Below are positions 57,315 to 64,000 of a stretch of DNA of 64,000 nt, in pieces (position 1 is the first letter of the stretch; the number at the start of each line of letters is the position of its first letter). The DNA is from Rhizobacter sp. Root404 (GTDB taxonomy: Bacteria; Pseudomonadota; Gammaproteobacteria; Burkholderiales; Burkholderiaceae_C). The DNA lies in assembly GCF_001425865.1 (NCBI RefSeq), contig NZ_LMDS01000004.1, positions 1,865,355 through 1,929,354 on the forward strand. The letters run 5' to 3'. The notes beneath the pieces were generated by a model, which was not told the DNA's origin, ran no database searches, and was given only the letters and a program-made list of their open reading frames with translations. A program made the position numbers and the translations under genes.

Positions 57315-58265
57315 ATGAAGCCGACGGTCATCAGCGCGGAAGCGCTGTTCGAGGAACACCGCGAGATCCTGCACTGGGAGTGGATCGCCGGGCACGCCCA
57401 CCCGGAGCGCCGTTTCGACGAGGCCGCGGTGCGCAACGCGCAGTCGGCCGCCGACCTGGTCGGCTACCTGAACTACATCCACCCGTATCGCGTCCAGATC
57501 GTCGGCCGGCGCGAAGTGGCCTACCTGAACACCAACTCGCCGGACGTGGCCGAGCGCCGGATCTCGCGCATCGTGACGCTCGAGCCGCCGGTGCTGATCG
57601 TCGCCGACGGCGACACCGCCCCCGACAAGCTGGTCGCGATGTGCGACCGCGCCGACATCCCGCTGTTCGCGACCAGCGAATCCGCCGGTCACGTGATCGA
57701 CGTGGTCCGCGCCTACCTGGGCCAGCATTTCGCCGAGCGCACGACGCGCCATGGCGTGTTCATGGACATCCTCGGCGTCGGCGTGCTGATCACCGGCGAA
57801 TCGGGCCTGGGCAAGAGCGAGCTCGGGCTGGAGCTGATCTCTCGCGGCCACGGCCTGGTCGCCGATGACGCGGTCGACCTGTACCGCGTCTCGCAGACCG
57901 GGCTCGAGGGCCGCTGCCCCGACCTGCTGCTGAACCTGCTCGAGGTGCGCGGCATCGGCCTCCTCGACATCAAGGCGATCTTCGGCGAGACCGCGGTGCG
58001 CCGGAAGATGCGGCTCAAGCTAATCGTCCACCTGGTGCGCAAGGAGACGATGGACCGCGAGTTCGAGCGCCTGCCCTACGAGCCGCTGAACGAGGACATC
58101 CTCGACGTGCCGGTGCGCAAGACCGTGATCGCGGTCGACGCCGGGCGCAACCTCGCGGTGCTGGTCGAGGCCGCGGTGCGCAACACGATCCTGCAACTGC
58201 GCGGGATCGACACCTACAAAGAGTTCATCGAGCGCCACGCGAAAGCCATGCTCAAACCCGAATAG
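57315..58265 (+). CDS. hprK: HPr kinase/phosphorylase
   Basis: 316 aa bifunctional enzyme that phosphorylates or dephosphorylates a Ser of HPr-type proteins. The N-terminal domain ends near 130. The Walker A is [20 protein letters not shown] (about 155-174), the HPr(Ser)kinase signature is [20 protein letters not shown] (about 211-230), and the C-terminal helix [12 protein letters not shown] completes the fold. Genes hpf-ptsN-hprK form the conserved PTS-Ntr neighbourhood of betaproteobacteria. Its stop is 6 nt from the convergent fur gene. Confidence 0.93.
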   Translation: MKPTVISAEALFEEHREILHWEWIAGHAHPERRFDEAAVRNAQSAADLVGYLNYIHPYRVQIVGRREVAYLNTNSPDVAERRISRIVTLEPPVLIVADGDTAPDKLVAMCDRADIPLFATSESAGHVIDVVRAYLGQHFAERTTRHGVFMDILGVGVLITGESGLGKSELGLELISRGHGLVADDAVDLYRVSQTGLEGRCPDLLLNLLEVRGIGLLDIKAIFGETAVRRKMRLKLIVHLVRKETMDREFERLPYEPLNEDILDVPVRKTVIAVDAGRNLAVLVEAAVRNTILQLRGIDTYKEFIERHAKAMLKPE

Positions 58266-58271
58266 GTTTGA

Positions 58272-58721
58272 TCACGACTTGGTCTTGTGGGGACACGCCT
58301 TCTTCGTGCAGGTGGCGTACAGCGCGAGTGCGTGCTCCTGCAGCTCGAACCCGCGCGCCTGCGCGACGGCACGCTGGCGCTTCTCGATCTCGGCGTCGAA
58401 GAACTCTTCGACCCGGCCGCAGTCCATGCAGACCAGGTGGTCGTGGTGCTTGCCTTCGTTGAGCTCGAACACCGCCTTGCCGGTCTCGAAATGGTTGCGA
58501 GACAGGATGCCGGCCTGCTCGAACTGCATCAGAACCCGGTAGACGGTCGCCAGCCCCACGTCGGCACCCTCGGCCAGCAGCATCTTGAAGACGTCTTCGG
58601 CGCTCATGTGGCGCTGCGAGGTCTTCTGGAACATCTCCAGCACCTTGATGCGCGGCAGCGTGGCCTTCAGGCCGCTGTTCTTCAGTTCGTCGGCGTGCGT
58701 CATGGCGAGGGTGGCAGTCAT
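58272..58721 (-). CDS. fur: Ferric uptake regulator
   Basis: 149 aa (143 if the second in-frame ATG at 58703 is used). Iron-responsive repressor. Winged helix: [40 protein letters not shown] and [20 protein letters not shown]. Metal region: [16 protein letters not shown] (His and CxxC, about 92-107) and a second pair CTKKACPHK at the C-terminus. Neither start has a good ribosome site; both are in the divergent region with bamE, an arrangement conserved in the order. Confidence 0.94.
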   Translation of the reverse strand: MTATLAMTHADELKNSGLKATLPRIKVLEMFQKTSQRHMSAEDVFKMLLAEGADVGLATVYRVLMQFEQAGILSRNHFETGKAVFELNEGKHHDHLVCMDCGRVEEFFDAEIEKRQRAVAQARGFELQEHALALYATCTKKACPHKTKS

Positions 58722-58754
58722 CGAGCGGCGCGGTCCGGGCCGGGAAGCCAGCCG

Positions 58755-58760
58755 CTAGAA
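58755..58760 (+). promoter_or_regulatory. Putative -10 box of the bamE-dapB transcript
   Basis: TAGAAT lies in the fur/bamE divergent region, 54 nt before the bamE ATG. A matching -35 is not clear. Confidence 0.35.
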
Positions 58761-58813
58761 TGAACCGATCATATCGAGGTTGGCCGCCGTCCACGGCGCG
58801 CCGGGTTGCCACC

Positions 58814-59368
58814 ATGTCCCTGTCATCGCCTTTTGTTCGACCCAGCCTCGCGATCGCCGTGGCGGCGGCGTTGAGCGGTTGCCAATACCTGCCGTCGCTT
58901 CCCACTTCGACCGATCGCTTCCTGGGCGTCGTGACGCCGTACAAGGTGGAGGTCGTCCAGGGCAACGTGATCACGAGCGAGCAGGCCGCCGTCGTCAAGC
59001 CCGGCATGAACCGCGCCCAGGTGCGCGACGTGCTGGGCTCGCCGCTGCTGACCGACGCGTTCCATGTCGACCGCTGGGACTACGTCTTCACGATCCGGCG
59101 CCAGGGCGCCGAGCCGCAGGCGCGTCGCGTGGTCGTGCTGTTCGAAGGGGACGCGCTGAAGAGCATCGACACGGGCGGCGACTTGCCGACCGAGCGCGAA
59201 TTCGTCGCGTCGATCGACACCTTCAAGACGTCGCGCAATGCGCCCCCGCTGGAACTGACGCCCGAGCAACTGAAGGCGCTGCCCGCGCCGGCGCGTCCGG
59301 CCCTGGTGGAAGCCGAGCCGATCGGCCCGGTCCGCACCTACCCGCCGCTCGAACCGACGACGCCATGA
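58814..59368 (+). CDS. bamE: Outer membrane assembly lipoprotein BamE
   Basis: 184 aa lipoprotein of the BAM complex. The signal peptide ends in the lipobox LSGC (Cys about 21). The BamE/SmpA domain follows: [46 protein letters not shown] and [18 protein letters not shown]. The C-terminal tail beyond about 150 is Pro/Glu-rich and longer than in E. coli BamE. I prefer ATG 58814 over in-frame ATG 58760, since the shorter form gives a proper signal. Its stop overlaps dapB by 4 nt (ATGA). Confidence 0.92.
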   Translation: MSLSSPFVRPSLAIAVAAALSGCQYLPSLPTSTDRFLGVVTPYKVEVVQGNVITSEQAAVVKPGMNRAQVRDVLGSPLLTDAFHVDRWDYVFTIRRQGAEPQARRVVVLFEGDALKSIDTGGDLPTEREFVASIDTFKTSRNAPPLELTPEQLKALPAPARPALVEAEPIGPVRTYPPLEPTTP

Positions 59369-60183
59369 CGGGCGCGGTCGTGCCGATGCGCGTGGCGGTG
59401 GCGGGCGCCTCGGGCCGCATGGGCCACATGCTGATGGAGGCGATCAGCGCCGCACCGGACCTGATCTTGAGCGGCGCGCTCGACGTGGCTGGCAGCCCGG
59501 CGCTCGGACAGGACGCCACCGCCTTCCTCGGCCGCCAAGGCGGCCCGACGATCACCGCCGACCTGCGTGCCGGCCTGGCCAACGCGCAGGTCCTCATCGA
59601 CTTCACGCGCCCGGAAGGCACGCTCGCGCACCTCGCGGTCTGCCGCGAGCTGGGCGTGAAGGCGGTGATCGGCACGACCGGCTTCGACGACGCGCAGAAG
59701 GCGCAGATCGCCGAGCACGCGCGCCACATCGCGGTGATGATGGCGCCGAACATGAACGTCGGCGTCAACGTGATGATGAAGCTGCTCGACCAGGCCGCCC
59801 GCCTGCTGAACGTCGGCTACGACATCGAGATCATCGAGGCCCACCACCGTCACAAGGTCGACGCCCCCAGCGGCACCGCGCTGAAGATGGGCGAGGTGAT
59901 CGCCAGCGCGCTCGGGCGCGACCTGAAGGACTGCGCCGTCTACGCGCGCGAAGGCGTCACCGGCGAGCGCGACCCGTCGTCGATCGGTTTCGCGACCGTG
60001 CGCGGCGGCGACATCGTCGGCGACCACACCGTGCTGTTCGCCGGCACCGGCGAACGCATCGAGATCACCCACCGCTCGAACAGCCGCGCCGGCTACGCGC
60101 AGGGCAGCCTGCGGGCTGCGCGCTTCCTCGCCGACCGCGCCAGCGGCCTGTTCGGCATGGACGACGTGCTCGGCCTGCGCTGA
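59365..60183 (+). CDS. dapB: 4-hydroxy-tetrahydrodipicolinate reductase
   Basis: 272 aa enzyme of lysine and meso-diaminopimelate synthesis. The dinucleotide motif is [11 protein letters not shown] (about 9-19). The catalytic loop is [23 protein letters not shown] (His and Lys, about 155-177). [27 protein letters not shown] is the C-terminal signature. An internal ATG (59383, residue 7) is another possible start, but the overlap with bamE supports 59365. exbB-like gene follows after 3 nt. Confidence 0.94.
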   Translation: MTGAVVPMRVAVAGASGRMGHMLMEAISAAPDLILSGALDVAGSPALGQDATAFLGRQGGPTITADLRAGLANAQVLIDFTRPEGTLAHLAVCRELGVKAVIGTTGFDDAQKAQIAEHARHIAVMMAPNMNVGVNVMMKLLDQAARLLNVGYDIEIIEAHHRHKVDAPSGTALKMGEVIASALGRDLKDCAVYAREGVTGERDPSSIGFATVRGGDIVGDHTVLFAGTGERIEITHRSNSRAGYAQGSLRAARFLADRASGLFGMDDVLGLR

Positions 60184-60186
60184 ACG

Positions 60187-60836
60187 ATGGGCGGCCTGGC
60201 GGTCTTCTGGAACCAGGGCGACGCGGTCACGCGCGGCGTCGCCGCGCTGCTGCTGATCATGTCGATCAGCGCCTGGATCGTGATCTTCTGGAAAGGCTGG
60301 CTGCTGCGCCGCGTGCGCGGCGACATCGACCGCGCGGTGCCCGCGTTCTGGGCCGCACCGACGCTGGACGCCGGGCGTGACGCACTGATCGCATTCGACC
60401 GCGAGCGCGCGCTGCTGCCGCTGCTTGGCGCTGCCACCGCCGCCGCGCCGGACGGCACGCTCGAGGCAAAGGGCCACACCGATTCGCAACTCACCCGCCG
60501 CCTGCGCGATGCGCTGCACCGCGTGCTCGATCAACTCCAGTTCGGCCAGGTGCTGCTCGCCTCGATCGGCAGCACGGCGCCGTTCATCGGTCTGTTCGGC
60601 ACGGTCTGGGGCATCTACCACGCGCTGGTCGGCATCTCGGCCGCGGGCTCGATGTCGATCGAACGCGTGTCCGGGCCGGTCGGCGAAGCGCTGGTGATGA
60701 CGGCCGCGGGCCTGGCCGTCGCGATCCCGGCCGTGCTGGCCTACAACATCTTCGGCAAGATGGTCGCGAGCAGCGAGGCCGAGCTCGAAGGCTTCGCGCA
60801 TGATTTGCGCGAGATGATGACGAACACGGCGGCGTG

Positions 60837-60837
<1 letters not shown>
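60187..60837 (+). CDS. exbB: MotA/TolQ/ExbB-family proton channel protein
   Basis: 216 aa inner-membrane protein with three transmembrane helices: about 12-34, then two around 120-142 and 165-190. The MotA_ExbB domain motif GQVLLASIGSTAPFIGLFGTVWGIYHALVGIS (about 118-149) and EALVMTAAGLAVAIPAVLAYN (about 177-197) are visible. Together with the next gene it forms a proton-driven stator for a TonB or TolA partner. No tonB or tolA lies in the window, so exbB versus tolQ is not settled. Confidence 0.86.
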
Positions 60838-61262
<425 letters not shown>

Positions 61263-61280
61263 CCGTCATCGGGGGCCGCG

Positions 61281-62345
61281 ATGCTGACGATCCACAACCC
61301 GCTTCATCGTCTTCATCAAGGCCGCGAGGAAATGTTCCGCGGCCGGCTCGTGCCTTGCCACGAGACCGCGCAGCGGCTCGATCACGTGCTCGCCGAACTG
61401 CAGCGGCGTGGTGCCGGTCCGTTGCAGACACCGGCGTTGAACGATGGCGAACTCGACGCCGCGCTCGCGCGCATTCACGCGCCGCGCTACCTGCACTTCC
61501 TCGAGCGCGCGTGGGACGACTGGGTGGCGCTCGACCCGAGCAATGCCGAGCGCGACGCGCTGCCCTCGGTCTGGCCGGCGCCCGGCATGCGCTTCGATGT
61601 GCTGCCCGACAACTTCGCCGCCCGCCTGGGCCTGTTCTCGTTCGACGCCGGGACGCCGCTGACGGCCGGCAGCTGGGCCGCCGCGCGCGCGGGCGCGGCC
61701 TGCGCGATCGCCGCCGCACGCGTCGTCGGGAGCGGTGAGGCGCGCAGCGCGTTTGCGCTGTCGCGTCCGCCCGGCCACCACGCCGGGGCGGACTTCTTCG
61801 GCGGCTACTGTTTCCTCAACAACGCGGCGCTCGCAGCCCAGGCGTTGCGTGACGCGGGCGCGGCGCGCGTGGCCGTGCTGGACGTCGACTACCACCACGG
61901 CAACGGCACGCAGGCGATCTTCTACGGCCGCGCCGACGTGACGACCGTCTCGATCCACGGCGACCCGCGCACCGAGTACCCATTCTTCCTCGGCCACGCC
62001 GACGAGCGCGGCATCGGGGCCGGCGAAGGCTTCAACCTGAACCTGCCGCTGCCGCGCGGCACCGGCTTCGCGCGCTGGCGCGAGGCGCTTCACGCCGGGC
62101 TCGATGCGATCGCACGTGCGGGCGCCGAGGCGCTGGTCGTCTCACTCGGCGTCGACACCTTCGAGGGCGACCCGATCTCCGGCTTTCTGCTGCGCAGCGA
62201 CGACTACCTGCAGGTCGGCCGAGACATCGCGGCCGCGAACCTGCCCACCGTGTTCGTGTTCGAGGGCGGCTACGCGGTCGCCGAGGTCGGCATCAACACC
62301 GTCAATGTGCTCGACGGATTCGACGCCGCGGCCGGCAGCGGGTGA
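61281..62345 (+). CDS. Histone deacetylase-family amidohydrolase (acetylpolyamine amidohydrolase type)
   Basis: 354 aa zinc hydrolase. Motifs: RPPGHHAGADFFGGYCFLNNAALA (about 163-186), VLDVDYHHGNGTQAIFY (Zn ligands Asp and His, about 198-214), SIHGDPRTEYPFF and VSLGVDTFEGDPISGFLL, and a catalytic-Tyr-like FEGGYAVAEVG (about 326-336). The N-terminal HRLHQGREEMFRGRLVPCHETAQR helix is typical of bacterial acetylpolyamine amidohydrolases. The likely substrates are acetylated polyamines or other acetylamines, not histones. Its stop is 3 nt from the convergent dehydratase-like gene. Confidence 0.87.
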   Translation: MLTIHNPLHRLHQGREEMFRGRLVPCHETAQRLDHVLAELQRRGAGPLQTPALNDGELDAALARIHAPRYLHFLERAWDDWVALDPSNAERDALPSVWPAPGMRFDVLPDNFAARLGLFSFDAGTPLTAGSWAAARAGAACAIAAARVVGSGEARSAFALSRPPGHHAGADFFGGYCFLNNAALAAQALRDAGAARVAVLDVDYHHGNGTQAIFYGRADVTTVSIHGDPRTEYPFFLGHADERGIGAGEGFNLNLPLPRGTGFARWREALHAGLDAIARAGAEALVVSLGVDTFEGDPISGFLLRSDDYLQVGRDIAAANLPTVFVFEGGYAVAEVGINTVNVLDGFDAAAGSG

Positions 62346-62348
62346 GGG

Positions 62349-63317
62349 TCAGTCGACCTTCTCGGCGCCGGACACGAGCGCGGCGAACCGGTCCAGCCCC
62401 ACGTTCCCGCCCGACAGCGTGATGCCGACGCGCCGGCCGCGGAAGCGCTCGGCGTTCACCATCAGCGCCGCCAGCGCGCAGGCGCCGGACGGCTCGAGCA
62501 CGACCTTCATGCGCTCGAACGCGAAGCGCATCGCGTCGACGACGGCCGGATCGCTGGCGGTCAGCACGTCGGTCACGTGGGCGCGGATCACCTCGAAGGG
62601 ATGCGCGCCGACCGCCTGCGTCTGCTGGCCATCGCAGATCGTGCGCGGCACCTCGATGCTGACGATGCGCCCGGCGCGCAGCGACTGCTGCATGTCGTTG
62701 CCGCGCTCCGGTTCGGCGCCGAACATCTCGATCGCCGGCAACAGATGCTTCGCGGCGACCGCACAGCCCGACAGGAAGCCGCCTCCGCCCGCGCAGACGA
62801 TCAGCGCGTCGAGCGTACCCACGTCCTCGATCAGCTCCAGCGCCGCGGTGCCCTGCCCTGCCATCACCGGCAGGTAGTCGAACGGCGGTATCAACGTCGC
62901 GCCGCGCTCCTCGACGAGCCGCTTCGCGATCGCCGCCCTGTCCTCCTTGTACCGGTCGTAGATCACCACCTCGGCGCCGTAGCCACGCGTCGCCGCGAGC
63001 TTGAGCGCCGGCGCGTCGTGCGGCATCACGATGGTCGCCTGGCAGCCGTGCAGGCGCGCCGCGAGCGCGACGGCCTGCGCGTGGTTGCCGGACGAGAACG
63101 CGACCACGCCGTGGGCGCGCTGCGCATCGCTCAGCGCATTCACCGCGTTGTAGCCGCCGCGGAACTTGAACGCGCCCATGCGCTGCAGGTTCTCGGCCTT
63201 CATGAAGACCTGAACACCGAGCAGCGCGTCGAGCGTGCGCGAGGTCAACACCGGCGTGCGGTGGGCGACGCCCTGGAGGCGGGCGGCGGCGAGTTCGATG
63301 TCGTTGAATTGCAGCAT
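62349..63317 (-). CDS. PLP-dependent threonine/serine dehydratase-like enzyme
   Basis: 322 aa beta-family PLP enzyme. The PLP lysine is in MGAFKFRGGYNAV (Lys 50). The substrate/cofactor loops are FSSGNHAQAVALAARL (about 73-88), CAGGGGFLSGCAVAAK (about 183-198, the Gly-rich phosphate loop) and TLSGGNVGLDRF at the end. It is the size of the catalytic domain only (no ACT regulatory domain), as in catabolic threonine dehydratases and serine racemases. The substrate (L-Thr, L-Ser or 3-hydroxyaspartate) is not decided. Divergent from the MocR-type regulator gene. Confidence 0.88.
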   Translation of the reverse strand: MLQFNDIELAAARLQGVAHRTPVLTSRTLDALLGVQVFMKAENLQRMGAFKFRGGYNAVNALSDAQRAHGVVAFSSGNHAQAVALAARLHGCQATIVMPHDAPALKLAATRGYGAEVVIYDRYKEDRAAIAKRLVEERGATLIPPFDYLPVMAGQGTAALELIEDVGTLDALIVCAGGGGFLSGCAVAAKHLLPAIEMFGAEPERGNDMQQSLRAGRIVSIEVPRTICDGQQTQAVGAHPFEVIRAHVTDVLTASDPAVVDAMRFAFERMKVVLEPSGACALAALMVNAERFRGRRVGITLSGGNVGLDRFAALVSGAEKVD

Positions 63318-63425
63318 GCCGCCAGAATACGCGGCACGCAGCGGCGGCGACAGGCACAGACCGCTTCGCCGCGGCGTCGATCTGTACTGCCCAGCCCGCG
63401 CGCAGCACGGCATCATCCACCTCTG

Positions 63426-64000
63426 ATGGATTCGCCCGCCACCACCCCGCTCTACGCCCGCATCGCCCGCCACTACCGCGGCGCGATCCGCACTGGCGCG
63501 CTCGCGCCAGGCGACGCGATGCCCTCGGTGCGGGCGCTGACGCGGCTGCACCGCGTCAGCCTGTCGACAGCGCTGCAGGCCTGCCGCAGCCTCGAGGCCG
63601 AGGGCCTGCTCGAGGCGCGGCCGCGCTCCGGCTACTTCGTGCTGCGACGCCGGCGCGCCGCGATCCCGCCGCTGGACGAGCCGGACCTGCGGCACGTGCC
63701 TGACGCGGCCCAGTACGTCGGCATCCACGACCGCGTGTCGCGCTATGTCGCGATGAGCGAGCGTCATCCGGTACGGGTCGACTTCGCCGCCACCTACGCG
63801 TCGCCCGAGGCATATCCAGGTGCCGACCTGCAGCGCGCCGCGATGCGCGCGCTGCGCCGCGACCCGGGCCTGCTGGTGCGCCCGATTGCGCCGAACGGGG
63901 ATGCCGGGTTGCGCGCTGCGCTGGCCCGCCGCTCGCTCGACGCCGGCATGCAGCTCGCGCCCGAGCAGATCGTCGTGACCCACGGCTGCATCGAGGCGCT
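63426..64000 (+). CDS. MocR-type GntR/aminotransferase regulator (3' end outside window)
   Basis: At least 191 aa visible. The N-terminal GntR winged helix is TPLYARIARHYRGAIRTGAL, followed by LAPGDAMPSVRALTRLHRVSLSTALQACRSLEAEGLLEARPRSGYFV (about 26-72). The aminotransferase-fold effector domain begins after a linker and contains VDFAATYASPEAYPGADLQRAA and the conserved NGDAGLRAALARRSL, which resembles NPxGxxxLR. It is a chimeric regulator binding PLP or an amino-donor. Divergent transcription from the dehydratase-like gene suggests it controls that gene. Truncated by the window end. Confidence 0.86.
   Translation, partial: MDSPATTPLYARIARHYRGAIRTGALAPGDAMPSVRALTRLHRVSLSTALQACRSLEAEGLLEARPRSGYFVLRRRRAAIPPLDEPDLRHVPDAAQYVGIHDRVSRYVAMSERHPVRVDFAATYASPEAYPGADLQRAAMRALRRDPGLLVRPIAPNGDAGLRAALARRSLDAGMQLAPEQIVVTHGCIEA

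Overview
The window is about 70% GC, densely coded and carries no tRNA, rRNA, CRISPR or prophage that I can see. Gene content points to a betaproteobacterium of the order Burkholderiales, probably the Rubrivivax/Leptothrix/Methylibium group. The supporting loci are hpf-ptsN-hprK, divergent fur/bamE followed by dapB, glnE beside yhdP, an UbiH-type hydroxylase and a fructose (Frc) ABC operon. The taxonomic call is inference from gene families and base composition only.

Layout. 1-3564: a truncated aldo/keto reductase, an Xaa-Pro aminopeptidase and a tandem-PAS GGDEF protein. 3577-9666 (minus strand): a five-gene membrane/polyamine cluster (SPFH protein, DUF4178, DUF350, membrane-fused aminopropyltransferase, lipoprotein flavin oxidase). 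9761-19974: an UbiH-like monooxygenase; a fructose-type ABC operon with its ROK regulator and phosphoglucomutase; a divergent PfkB kinase separated from that operon by a perfect AT-rich palindrome; a membrane EEP hydrolase; and an AEC transporter. 20090-26156: a complete dipeptide-type ABC transporter, interrupted between its two permease genes by a large paired hairpin repeat. 26166-33171: a hypothetical protein, a membrane pseudokinase, proA, queC, an ArsR/TauE pair and a LemA-like protein. 33220-40024: flavocytochrome c sulfide dehydrogenase, then a three-gene 2-oxoacid:acceptor oxidoreductase whose alpha and beta genes are separated by a second paired hairpin repeat. 40135-50479: a nitrilase, yhdP, glnE, rhombosortase, a heptose adenylyltransferase and a ferritin-like protein. 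50899-54190: a lipid-modification operon (flavin oxidase, DUF1365, cyclopropane synthase). 54194-64000: HAD hydrolase/corA, hpf, ptsN, hprK, fur, bamE, dapB, exbB/exbD-like genes, an HDAC-family amidohydrolase, a threonine dehydratase-like enzyme and a truncated MocR regulator.

The most unusual signal is not a protein. Two intergenic loci (22763-23279 and 38690-38941) share one design. Each has two homologous cores in opposite orientation, and each core is flanked by its own long, nearly perfect inverted arms. The arm sequence is private to each copy, the spacer between the two halves is 44 nt in both loci, and the hairpins have changed stem sequences but a constant C-TGC-G loop. A 38-nt relic of one core lies at 40070-40107. 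This looks like a family of structured interspersed elements, possibly a BIME-like mobile repeat. Other points of interest are the polyamine/membrane cluster, a kinase that has lost all three catalytic motifs, -10-like boxes placed 5-7 nt before start codons (leaderless mRNA candidates), and nine convergent gene pairs with 3-16 nt between stop codons.
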